This document shows positions 14,910-26,247 of a stretch of 64,000 nucleotides of DNA, one piece after another. The number at the start of each line of letters is the position of its first letter. Within the stretch, counting starts at the first letter, position 1. The stretch spans positions 372,001-436,000 of the forward strand of contig JH720312.1 of assembly GCA_000231825.2 (NCBI GenBank), in the 5' to 3' direction. Under the pieces are notes generated by a model. It did not search any database and was not told where the DNA came from. It saw nothing but the letters and a program-made list of their open reading frames with translations. Both the position numbers and the translations under genes were made by a program. This DNA is from Tetrahymena elliotti 4EA. Taxonomy: Eukaryota > Ciliophora > Oligohymenophorea > Hymenostomatida > Tetrahymenidae.

Positions 14910-15558
14910 TCTATATGAATGAAAGGCAAGTGAGGCTTCATTTGGAACATAAAAGTATAAAAAGATCAAAAATATATAATAATAATAATAATGATTAATG
15001 GAAAGATTCTAAAATTTTAAAGTTATTAATTATCTTATCAAAATTATGTAAAAATTTTATATTAATTATTCTTGTTAGTCAGTGATTTAGCTAACGAATT
15101 GACTAATTATTCTAACTTATGTCCATCACTTATTATTATTTGTTCAAACAAATTTTATCTTTTTCGTTTTTATAAGAAAATATGATGCTTGTTCAATAAT
15201 ATTTTATTGTTCAGATTATGTTTTAGAAGATTTTATGGTTTTTAAAAAATGCAAATAATATTGTATGTAGAAGATATTCAATCAACCATCGGCTTAGAAA
15301 AAGAAGCAATTTTTATTATAATAATATAATCTTTCTAAATTTTAATCAGATTCTAATCATTCAATTATAAATAGATTTGGTTAAAAGGTTAAAAATAGAC
15401 AATAATCATAAATTGCTACAAAAGAAAGTAGAAACAAAATATATCTTGAAAAATCTTAAAATAAAAACCAATTAATATTTAAAAGATTCTACAAACAACC
15501 AACCCAATTTAACAAATAAACTTTTATTTTTAGCATTCATAAATTATAAAAATAAGCT
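14910..15558. other. Intergenic spacer between KRR1 and BUD22-like gene
   Basis: AT-rich, with no convincing coding frame. A short G/C-containing stretch near 15060-15140 (GTCAGTGATTTAGC) has no clear fold or family. Confidence 0.45.
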
Positions 15559-16608
15559 ATGGACAACTAGATTTAAGATATAGTCTCTAAGAGAGATGAT
15601 TACAGAATTAAAGTTTTCAATTTATACTATGCTACTGCCAAAGTATGCAAATAATTCATTTCATAGAAATGTATTAGAAAAATTAAGCAAAGCAAAGACA
15701 AGGCAAACAGTTTAGGAGATACTATGGATGAAGTTGCTTTGAAATTAAAATTAGCTACTGATTATAAAAAAAATGAAAAAGCCTTAGAAGCACTCAAGGA
15801 TGTTAAATCTACTCATTTAAAAGCTTTAGCTTTGAATTTTATTTTGGAAGTCAAGCAATTCAATATTGAAAAGCAACTTGAATTCTTCAACAAAGAGTTC
15901 TCTGGTGACTATAAAGCTGCTATTAGCTAATTAAAAGAAGATTTAAAAAATAAGGATAGTGTAGCATCTGTCTTTAAAAGAAAGTTTGAGAGCCATGCTA
16001 GGTACTTGCAATTCTTAGAATAATGTGATAAAGTTATGGGTGTAGTAAGTAATAAATTAGAAAAGAGTAAAAGTAGAAGGTAATTAAAGAAAGAAAAGCT
16101 TAAACTAAAAAAATAGAATTAACAATAAAAATCTACAGAAGAAAAAAATGATAAACCAGAATAAGATGCTTTAAAAAATAAAGAAAAAGAATCAAGTGAT
16201 CAAACTGAAATTAAAAATGAAGGATAAAATAAAGCTGAAAAAAATGAAAAGAAATAGAATAATGGAGAAAACAAGTAATAAAAGTAAAGTATGAAAGAAA
16301 TTAAACAAAAATCTATTTAATAAAAATATGATAAATTGGCTTCAAAGTATAAGAACGATACTCCTAAAGAAAGAACTGAGTTTAAAAAGAAGGGTAAGGA
16401 AAGAAGATAATAACTAAAGCAAGAGAAATTTGAAAAGAGATAGCATATTGAAAAATAAGAATAAGAAAAATCTAATACTAAGAAGAATTTCAAATAATAA
16501 AATTTATAAGAAATAGATAAGCTGCATCCTTCTTGGGCTGCTAGATTATAACAATAATAATAACAACAAAACCTTTTACAATTTTAAGGTAAAGTAACAA
16601 TGTTATGA
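15559..16608 (+). CDS. BUD22/SRFBP1-family ribosome-biogenesis protein
   Basis: Intronless frame of 349 residues, ATG at 15559 and TGA at 16606. The N-terminal ~160 residues are predicted helical (DYRIKVFNLYYATAKVCKQF and following). The middle is a charged, low-complexity K/E/Q stretch. The C terminus carries the diagnostic short block KLHPSWAARLQQQ, which corresponds to the HPSW motif ending yeast Bud22 and animal SRFBP1 proteins. A basic run EFKKKGKERR lies just before it. Bud22 works in the 90S pre-ribosome in 18S rRNA maturation, which fits the neighbouring KRR1 gene. Assignment rests mainly on the C-terminal motif and overall layout. Overall sequence conservation in this family is weak, so specific partners cannot be inferred. 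Confidence 0.8.
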
Positions 16609-17708
16609 TGAACATCAATTTTTGTAATTTTTAAACTAAATAAATTCCCTTTTTCTAAGAAATCTAAATGAAGTTTTCTCAATAAAATATCTAATTTGTA
16701 AAAATAAATAAATAAATACTATTCATATTTTATTCTAATTTTATTAAGCTTAATAAATTATCCTATTTCAATTATGCAATGAAAAATTCTTACATATTAT
16801 GTATGATCTGTTGAAAAAGAAAATGAATACAATTTTAATAAATCATTATTTCTTTTACATAAAAATTCAAGACGTTCATTTTTAAATGAAATTTGTTTGT
16901 CTTCAAAGAACCTAAAGCAAAAATTTTAATTTGATAAAAATAAAGTTACTATTAGAAGGAGATATCTATTTATTTTTATATGCCAATTTAATATTTATTT
17001 TTAGAAGTCAATTTAAAATGATATGTTTAAATAAATTAATTTTTTAAATTTTTATTTTAAAATGGAAATAAAATTTAATATGAAAATTCATTAATTTTTA
17101 TCAAATTTTAAGTGTAGAGAATAAAGTTTTAAAACTTTTAAAAGTGTGTTTCATCTTATGACTGTATAAATTAATTTCAAAATTTGATTAAAATTATTCT
17201 TGTTTGTTTGTTTATTTTATTTCTAAAATAAAATTAAAATAAATTAAAATTGAAAATAAATCTAGCTGGGTTGTCGTCTGTTTTAGTTGTTAAATAAGAA
17301 AATTAAAAATTTAAAAATTTAATGATGGATATGCTTATAAAAATGATACTAAAATAAATTTTTGGAGTGTTGAAAATAAATGATTTGTTTCTATTAATTT
17401 CTTAAATATGAAAAATTTTGTATTTATAAAGGAAAGGCGCAAACGGAAAAGTAGTTTTTGATAGCTAAATTGAATAATGAAAAAAAAGATATTTAATAAT
17501 TTGAAATCAATTTAATTTTGAATTTTAATCTGACTGAATTCGATAAATTATCAGAAAAATTAAAAACTCATAATCAGCCTTTTTTGGAATATTTTAGTAT
17601 TTAATAGTGTGGAAAAATTAATAAGAAAAATTAACATATCACATTTTTATTTGTTTACAAAACATACATAATTTACAAACATCATAATCTTCCTCTATTA
17701 CTATTATA
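16609..17708. other. Intergenic, AT-rich, nothing recognised
   Basis: About 1.1 kb of A/T runs between two plus-strand genes. No frame shows a conserved motif or the richer G-start codon use of the neighbouring genes. Confidence 0.5.
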
Positions 17709-19542
17709 ATGGATCTATCAGATAAATAAAATATATTCAATTATTTGAGTTACGAAGAACCCATCAATCCTCAAAAGCTTTAGTAACACATTTTATTATA
17801 TTATTATAATCTTATTCATTATCAATTATTTTTAGATTTGGAGATGAAGATGATGAAGAATTTGAAAAAGAAAATAAATTTAAAGTTTCTAAAATTAAAG
17901 ATGAAGATGGTTAGGTAGTTAGTATCTAAGTAGAAAAGCAGTCAAAGTAAAATATTTATTACAAACCTACCTATTGGTTGGTTTTAAGACTTATTTTTGT
18001 AAAATATAGTTCTTAGCTATACGAAAGCGGTTTAAGTGATACTAAGTCATTTTATAGAGCTAATGGGTTCAGTAAGATTGAAATGGGATCTGAAATAACC
18101 AATAGCTTACCAAGAGATTAATTACTTAAAGATTGGTAAGAAAAGAAAAGTGTAGAAAAGAGTGCTACTAAGGGCAGTGTCTTTTCTGAGAGAAAAAATA
18201 ATCTTTTAAGCTCTGTTGAAAAGTAGAAGCCTGAGTATTTGAGTCAAGCTTAGTTAATAGAAAAGTATTTTAACTCTAGAATAGGATACGGCGACGGTAA
18301 GGTATCTGCTCCAGTCAAAACAACTACTAAACCCCAATCTCCTAAATTCTAAACAACTATAAGATCAAAAATTCATTCTTTTAAGTATGGTTTTTTTTAT
18401 ATTTGAATTAAAGATTTTAAATAAAATGTTTTTTCCTTTAGAAATAAGTAAATGGAAGAAATGGAATCATTAAATAACCACAAAAACTCTACTAAAAAAA
18501 TTGATCCTAAAAATTTTGTCTTAGAGACTGAAAGAAGAGCAAGATCTCGTCCTTAAACTCCTATCAAAGAAGATGAAGAATTCGTTTTTAAAGCCCGCCC
18601 TAAGCCAGATGACTCTGTTAAATTTGTAGTCTAAAAGGTTGAAAGAACTCCAATTTAATTTTCAGAATTTCGCCTGAATACTGAGCAAAGAGGACGCTCT
18701 AAGGAATAATAATTATAACTAAAGCTTGAGAATGAAAAGAAATAAGAAGAGTTATAAAGACACTTCCATGCCTAAGAAATCCCAGATTACAGTGAATTAT
18801 CTTAAAAATATCCTAATTATAGTTGTGGATCCCCCAAGCCTACACTTCCTATGGACTTTAAATTTGAAACAGAAAAGAGATCTGAATTGGGATTAAAAAG
18901 ATCTCAATTTAGTTAATCTGCTGAAAAATATGAATTCAAAGCTAGAAAGGCTCCTGACTTCTCAAAGATTAGATCCCCTGCTAAGCCATCCCCTAAAAAA
19001 TCCACAGTTCCTGTTGATATAAAGTTATAATCCACTTTGAGAGCAGAAGAAAGAAAACTCTTTGATGAAAAAGTAGAATTCAAGATGCAACAAGAATAAA
19101 AAGAGTAAAGGTAGTGACAAAATAGTCAAAAAGAAGAGATATTTTATCCCATTTTTTTTTTATTTTTTAAATAAAATTTTCATCTCTCTCTTTAAATTTT
19201 ATTTTAGTCACTTTATTTAATAAAATTTTTATTTTAGCAAATGAAAACAAAAATTCAATTTAAAATAAAATCTAGATACATTGATGAAAATTAAAAAGCA
19301 AAGGAAGAGGAAGAAGAAGAAGCCTTAAGAAATTAATCATAATTTAAGGTAAAAATAATTAAAATATTTAAAAATCATTTTGTAAATTTTACAATATTTT
19401 TAATAAATAGGCTTAACCAATAAGAAAATATAAGTAGGTAGAAATTCACAAAAGTGAAATTCCATTAACCTAACCTTAATCCCCTAAATTTAAAACTGAA
19501 GAAAGATTACGTAGTACTGAAAAATCAAAAGAACTTTTTTGA
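17709..19542 (+). CDS. TPX2-like spindle assembly protein
   Basis: Microtubule-associated protein of the TPX2 family, which nucleates spindle microtubules and in animals activates Aurora A. Exons are 17709-17782, 17836-18384, 18442-19110, 19276-19348 and 19411-19542. All joins keep frame, and the stop is TGA at 19540. The central part has repeated short blocks of FKARP, FHAQEIPDYS and KFETEKRSELG type, as in the TPX2 central region. The C-terminal TPX2 domain reads LRAEERKLFDEKVEFK, an acidic coiled coil, then ALRNQSQFKAQPIRKYK and IPLTQPQSPKF, matching the family's KAQPVPHY and PLTxPxSPxF signatures. The 165-nt fourth intron contains decoy AG sites; only the acceptor at 19274-19275 restores the domain. 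No Aurora-binding segment was recognised at the N terminus. Confidence 0.9.
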
Positions 19543-20719
19543 ACATTTTGAAATAGGTAAGATTCATTCATTTGACGGCTACATAGACTGGTTAATGAAT
19601 ACTTAAATAGATAAAACTTATACAAATAAGTAAGCAAACAAGTAGCCTTAATTAATTTATAATAAACCTGACTGTTGAATAGTTATATTAATACACATTT
19701 AAAAAAATACCTGAAATCATTTTATTTTGAATACTAATTAAATTTAATTTTACTGTATCATTTATATATATTTCATATTTCCTAATTTTGATATTTTGAA
19801 TTATTTGAGTATTATTTTCATTTTACTTGATTTCACTTATATTCAATTGCACAACTATTAAATACGAATTCGGTATAAATATGAGAACTAACATCAAGTT
19901 CCATGCTTGGAAAATATTAGGGTCTTCGATAAAATGTATACTTTAATAGCATATTATTGTTTTTTATTCTCCTGTTTCTACAAGTAATTTAATACTATTT
20001 ATTATCAATAAATAGTAATCTAAATAAGACAATATTAATTTCAATTAAAACTTACTTAGTTTATAATAATTCAGTTAATGGTCTAGATTATTTTAAGTAT
20101 TTTAGCTTTTAGGTTAATTTTTCATAGTCAAATTGCTTTTTTAATTATTAACCATAGATTAAATTAAAATAATGGAAAGAGTTTTTTTCATATGATTGTA
20201 TTTTGAATTTATTATATTAAAAATTTTTTATTGTTAATTTTCAAATCTTAATTGTTGGTGGATTTAAAGATGTTTCATTTATTTATTAAAATTTCAATAA
20301 TTTTATTGATGTATCTAAGGTTTTTTATTTTGATTTTATTTTTCAAATAAATGGTTTGCAAGATATTATTTAAATTAAATAATTAATTCCTTAGTAATGT
20401 TAAATGACATAATGGATGAATGAGTTAGTGGGAAATCAAGAAATGTGAGTTACGGCATTTTCAATTAAGAAAAATTAAAAAAATATCTTGATTGATTTGA
20501 TCTCAACGAAACAGAAAATATTAAACATATTTATTAGTTTATTTGCATTCATATAAACAAACAAAAAAACAAAGAGTCTCCTCACAAAAATATATTTATC
20601 AAATAAACATTTAGCAAATTAATTGATATATAAACAACATTATATTCATACATATACAAAGTAAAATCAATCACAACCTATTTAGTTTAAACGTATTAAA
20701 AGTCAAAGCCTGAAAAGCA
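19543..20719. other. Intergenic, AT-rich, nothing recognised
   Basis: About 1.2 kb between the TPX2-like and kinesin genes. No tRNA, conserved frame or structured repeat is seen. Confidence 0.5.
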
Positions 20720-23700
20720 ATGAATTATTCATAAGGTAGAAGATTTATTCTGAAATTTATAACATTAGAAATGTCTTTTGTTGCAATTTTTTGATTCAGA
20801 AAAAGAATTCTTTCTGTCAGAATTTAAATTTTAAATATTATCAATTAGATTCTCCAGATATTGATAGGCCTGTTAGAAGCGATGGTGGATGGGTTTAGAC
20901 AGGGGCTAGAATTAAGCCTCACTAAGAAGTTAGAGATTTAAATGCAAAAGATGAAGCAGTTAGCATAATTTCAGGTTCTTAAGAAGATGGAAGAATAATA
21001 GTCACGACTAGAAATGGAATTAAATAATCAGTCGTTAATAAACTTTTTAAAAAAGATGAAGATTTAGCAGCATTTAGGGAATCTTTCAAAGATAAAATTG
21101 AAACCTATAAATTTGATTAAGTATTTGGTATTAATTCTAGGTAAAATGTCATTTATTTTCTTTGAATATTTTCTTAAGCAAGAAAGGAAAACGAGATTTA
21201 GAAATAAAAGATAGCAAATTTTAGTAATTATTTAACATAAAGGCCAGTGAAACAGATTTGTTAATTTGAAATAAATCCTTATCTACAAAGCTTAGATTAT
21301 TCCAATTTATTTAAATATTGAAATTAAATATCCTCATAATTATTCTTTATTAATAAAAAGCTAAGATAAAATTTACTAGGTATACTTCTCAGAGGCTACA
21401 AAGCAACTCTTTTCAGGAATTAATGCTTCATTCTTGATTTATGGACCATCAGGGTAATAATGATCATTATATTGTTATCATCTTTAAGTTTGAAAGAATC
21501 TCAACATTTAGAAATATTAAAACTTAATTTGTTCTTTCGAACAAACAATTAATACTATTTTTGTTATATAACAGAGCTGGCAAAAGCTTTAGTTTTAGTG
21601 GAAATGAAGCCAAAAATCAAAAAGGTATTGTATTTAAAGCTTGCGAAGATATTATGCAAAATCTTTCACCTCATCTCTTTGGAGGTTAAACTGGTACTTA
21701 AGGTTCAAATAATAATAGCAAAATTTAAAGACCGTAGTCAGGCTAATTTTCTTCAAAACTTTCAAATTTAAAAGTTTCAGTGTTTTCTATTTATCAAGAT
21801 GAAGTTTTTGATTTGTTGCACTCTTTCTCTCCTAAAAATGTAACATAGTCGGTAAAAAAAAATTTTTAATTTATTTAATTTTTTTTTCAAAACAAATTTT
21901 TAATTTTAAAAACGACTTAAAATTAACCTTGTTTTTAAAACTAATTTAGATTAGAGAATTATATGAAAAATCAAATGCAGAAGTTAAAATAATGAATATA
22001 ACGAAAAGAGATATTAAAATGATATCAGAATTCAAACAAACTTATTCCTAAGCTATTCAAAACTTACTCTTTTTAGGAGAACAACTTAAAGAATAGAATA
22101 TTTATGGCAAATCTCATATTGTAGTACAATTTGAAGTTTAAACAAGTATAATTGAAGAAAGCAATTCAGGAAAAGAAAAAAATAAAATTGCTAAATTAAG
22201 TGTTGTTAGACTTGCTGATACTGACATTTATGAAAATACCTAAGAATCAATAAAGAATGACTTTATAGTTTTAAAAAAATACTTATAGCATTGCTCAAGA
22301 TACAATGAAATCAGCTCAACTTACAAAATATATAAGCAATCAAAATTCACTTTTGCTCTCCGTGATACTTTAAATGAAATAACAAATATAAGATTATTAT
22401 GCTGTGTATCTACCAATCCTGCTGCTTATATCTCTTCCTTAAAAACTATTGAAGTAACTTAAACATTTTATTAAGGTTTATTTAATTTAAGCTTATTTAT
22501 TAAAATGAAAAGTTTTTTGGTAGAATGACTACAGGTCATGATAGATCATAATTGTAATAGAGCTAATCTGGTTAATAAAGATGGAACACTCAAGAAGAGT
22601 CAAGAATTTCCCATCATTAAAACAAGTGATATAATTTCTTAAAAATATTTATTTTATTTATCAAACTTTCTAAAAAGTGTTTCTCAAAACTCTCCATCCT
22701 TTACTGGTAAATTTAAAAACAATTCCTACTTGAACAACAATAATAATACCTTGGGAAACTAGAGTTATTAGCAAAATAGTATTTCTGGTCATGTTCAATA
22801 ACAGGAATAAACTGCTTAAAAGTAAAAAGAGATGGAATAGATTATAGCTGAAGCCTAAAATCTTGTAACCGATTTGAGTAAAAACTAAGAAAACGTACCT
22901 CGTCTTAGCTTAAAAGAAAAAAATACATGGTTAAATGAGAAATAAGCATAGTTAAAGGAATTGGTTGGATCACTTGACATTAATTCATACAATTAACCAT
23001 TAAATTAGGTAAATTACTGTGATAGTCTCTTACAGAATGCATCAAGAATGCTCTCTAGAATGGCATCTCCTAGCACGTAATTTAAAAAAAAATTTCATAA
23101 TTATTAATATGATAAAAAAATTTGATAAAATAAATGTAGAAGGCTAGGTTCTAATTTAAGAAGTTTTCATAGTGATAGTAGTGATGAAGAAGTTTAATAA
23201 ATAAAGCAAAAAATAGATCGTTAAATAAACAGATTGTAGGATACATAAACTGATAAATCTAGAGATTTAATTAGTGGATATACTAGTCCACAAAGATTAA
23301 ATTCATCAGTTTTAAAATCTCCTGTTAACAGAGTCTCTACACTTACATCTCCTATTAATAGAACTATTAGAAATTAAAGCTTCAATCATTATTAAAACTA
23401 GACTTTGTAAAATGTAGAACAGTAAATAAAAATTGAAACTCTTAATAACGAACAAGAAAAGTTGGCTTCAAGCTTTAGCAATTTAAAAAAGTCTATGCAG
23501 CTAAAAGAAGATTTGGATTATTAGAGAAGAAGATAGGATGAACTCGAAATGCGTAGTCTAGATTTAAAATTAAAGGATTAAGTAATTCGTAATTAAGATC
23601 TAGAGGAGTAAGTAAGACACAAAGAAGAAGTTATCCACTAAATAGACAGAGAAATGAAAAATTGTTAAGATGATCTCTTAACTAATATGGAAAAAATTAG

Positions 23701-25408
23701 AGAAATGGAACTAAGATAAGATAATTGGGCTCGTCTTGAATAATAACTTCGCGAAAACAATGAAGTACTCAAGCAAAAAATGCTTAAGAAGAAGAAGAAA
23801 ATTTAAACTTTAAAGTAAACAAATATTTTGATATGAACGAAAATTTCATAAAATAATTATAAATTAATTATTAAAGGTTGTCAGTTTAATCAAAAAATAA
23901 AGATTACATCGATTTAGAAGAAAATTTATCATCTAAAATTGATCATTTGTAGAGAGTTCTTAATGAATGCTAACACTCCTTGTAATAAGACAAATTTTTG
24001 TTATTAGTTAAAGCTAATATATATTTTTTAATTACAATACAGAGAATAAAGTCAAAGAACTTCTAATGATTTAAATGAAGAATTGTAAAACTTAAGAAAT
24101 AAATTAGAGATAAAGGATGAGTAAGTTGAAAGATTTGGTGGTGAAATTGAGCACTTGAGAACATAAAATAGCAGATTGGTTTAGAAACTTGATATGGAAA
24201 TGAATGAAAAATTAGACAAAGACAATTAAATTAAATCTATTTCTCAAAGATTTGAAGAAAGCAAAGATCTTAGTCAGTCTTTGGAAGCTAAATTATAAAA
24301 ATTAAGAGCTACTTATGATTTGGAAAAAGAAGATTATAAAAAGTAAATTGATAATTTGAAGAAAAAGAGAAAAGATAAAATCAAAAAGTTCAAGTAATTC
24401 ATTAATGAATAAGAAGACAGAATTGTTTAACTCGAAAACGAAAAGGTTCATCATGAAAATCATGTTCAATAAGTTTAGGAGGCACATGTTGATCACAAAA
24501 AATAAATTGAATCCCTCAAAGAAAATCTCCAGCTTGCCACATAAGAGATTGTGATAACAAAGCAAAATGTATTTATAAATTTCTTAAATTGATTTTAAAA
24601 AATCTTAATTTAATTAAAATTTATATAAAGAGCAATAATTACTAAATCGAGGTAGAAAGATTATAAAATCTAGTTACATCATTAGAAAATAAAATCAAGA
24701 ATCTTGAGTCTGGAACTTTAGAAGATGCAAGAACAATTTAACAAGTAAAATGATATTTATTTAAATAATTGTACTAATTGATCATAATAATAAATTCTAA
24801 AAGTTAAGGCAATCACTTGAAGAAGAAGAATCTTCAAATATTGAATTGAGAGATATCAATAAAAAATTAGAAATTGATTTATAGAATCTTGAAGAAAAAT
24901 AAAATGATGTAATTTTAGTTCAATAATATTCTAACTTCTTAAAAATAATCAATAGGAAATAACTACAATTGAAAAGCAAGTCGATATATTAATATTGGAT
25001 ATCAATTCTTCCAAGGCATTAAATGAAGAATATAAGATTAAAGATGAAGGTTATAGAAAATAAATTATTAGTCTAAATGACGTAATTGAATCATATAAGG
25101 AGAAATATTACAAATCAAAGCATTCAAATAAAGCCTTGAAGACTCAAATTAAGAATGTATTATTTATTATTTCTTTTATTAAATGATGTATATCTTCAAA
25201 TAATTTTAATTTATGTTAATCCTTAAAAAAATAGTTGGAAGACAAATTCAAAGTTCTTGAAACGTAAAAATTATTGGAGTTGAAAGAGCTAGAAAAAAAT
25301 AAGCTGAGCTAAAAAGTGCAAGAATAAAAAGAAAATAAGTTAAAAGTAATTGATGAGATTTAAGGACTAATTTCTACTCATAAAAAAATAAGATTTTAAA
25401 AAGATTGA
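20720..25408 (+). CDS. Divergent N-terminal kinesin-like protein with long coiled-coil tail
   Basis: Motor-domain protein with a tail of about 1,000 residues of heptad-rich coiled coil. The start at 20720 joins across a 113-nt intron (20736-20848) to give MNYSQDSPDIDRPVRSDGGW, and the motor begins ARIKPHQE. Recognisable motor elements are FDQVFGINS, the P-loop GPSGAGKS (split by an intron), SVFSIYQDEVFDLLH, and a late LRDTLNEITNIRLLCCVSTNPA that matches the kinesin relay/alpha4 region. The switch regions are degraded: the SSRSH block appears as NIYGKSHIVVQFEV, and the invariant LAGSE of switch II appears as LADTD. About ten short introns are present, and the stop is TGA at 25406. The family is certain in fold, but no kinesin class is assigned. 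ATPase activity is doubtful because the switch II Gly and Glu are missing. Confidence 0.85.
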
Positions 25409-26247
25409 TTAAATTCTCTCTGCTATTTGAAAATTTTATTTAATTTGCTACATTAAATAATAAATCTAGTTAAATAATTTATTTCTCATTACTATTTATT
25501 AGTGCCATCATCTATTTATTTGTTCAAAACTCATTTTCTAACTAAAAGCTGCTTCTTTTAATATTGTTCTCCTATTCTTGAAAATCAAATTACACATTCA
25601 TTTAGGTTTTTTTAAGTCTATTTTTTAATAATATGTATCATTTTTTATTAATATTTCAAGATTATTTGGATTTAAAAATAATTTTCTGACTCAAAACCTT
25701 AATAATAATTTAGGTCAAATTTTTTGTATATTTCTATAATCTAATCAAGTAATAATCTTTATCCTTTCTCAAAAATCAATATTTCTTCGTTACTATTTTA
25801 TAAAAAATCTCCTGATAATATTTTCATTCTATTTTATTATATATAATAGCGGTTTATAATATTTTGGTTCTATTTTAAAATTTACTAATTTAGTAATTCA
25901 TTCAATTTCTTCTTTAAGTTTATTTTTAAAAATATCTCTCATTTTTCTAAGCATTTTAAGATTATTTTGTTTAGCTTACAAATAATTATAGACTTTATGC
26001 TAGAAGTAATTTAGGTTTGATTTTTTATATTTATTTTTAGGCTCATTTAACTTGTATTTTAAGTCTATATCAAAAGTTAATATTTTTTAGTTACTATTTT
26101 CACAAAGTGAAATAAAAAATTATTAATTAAAAGCTCTTGAAGAAACACTTCGTTTTAACACTTTAGAATTTTTTATTGTATTTTAGATTATATTTCAATA
26201 TTAAAAATATTAATTAAATCAAGAAACTTTATAATCCTTTTTTAAAG
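25409..26247. other. Intergenic containing the 301-bp repeat and weak minus-strand frames
   Basis: On the minus strand, two TGA-terminated frames fall in successive repeat copies: 25585-25827 (81 codons from an ATG) and 25898-26194 (98 codons). Their translations share short matches (NSNEEILIF / NSNQKILTF; LNYYQ / LNYFQ). The period is not a multiple of three, so they are probably by-products of the repeat or a decayed gene, not an intact one. Confidence 0.3.
25489..26110. repeat. Diverged tandem repeat, period about 301 bp
   Basis: The word TTACTATTT occurs at 25489, 25790 and 26091, exactly 301 bp apart each time. AATTTAGGT occurs at 25707 and 26008, again 301 apart. AAGATTATTT occurs at 25658 and 25958. 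The intervening sequence of the two complete units (for example 25609-25690 against 25910-25990) aligns over its whole length at roughly three-quarters identity by eye. At least two full copies and part of a third lie between the kinesin stop and the next gene. Confidence 0.7.
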
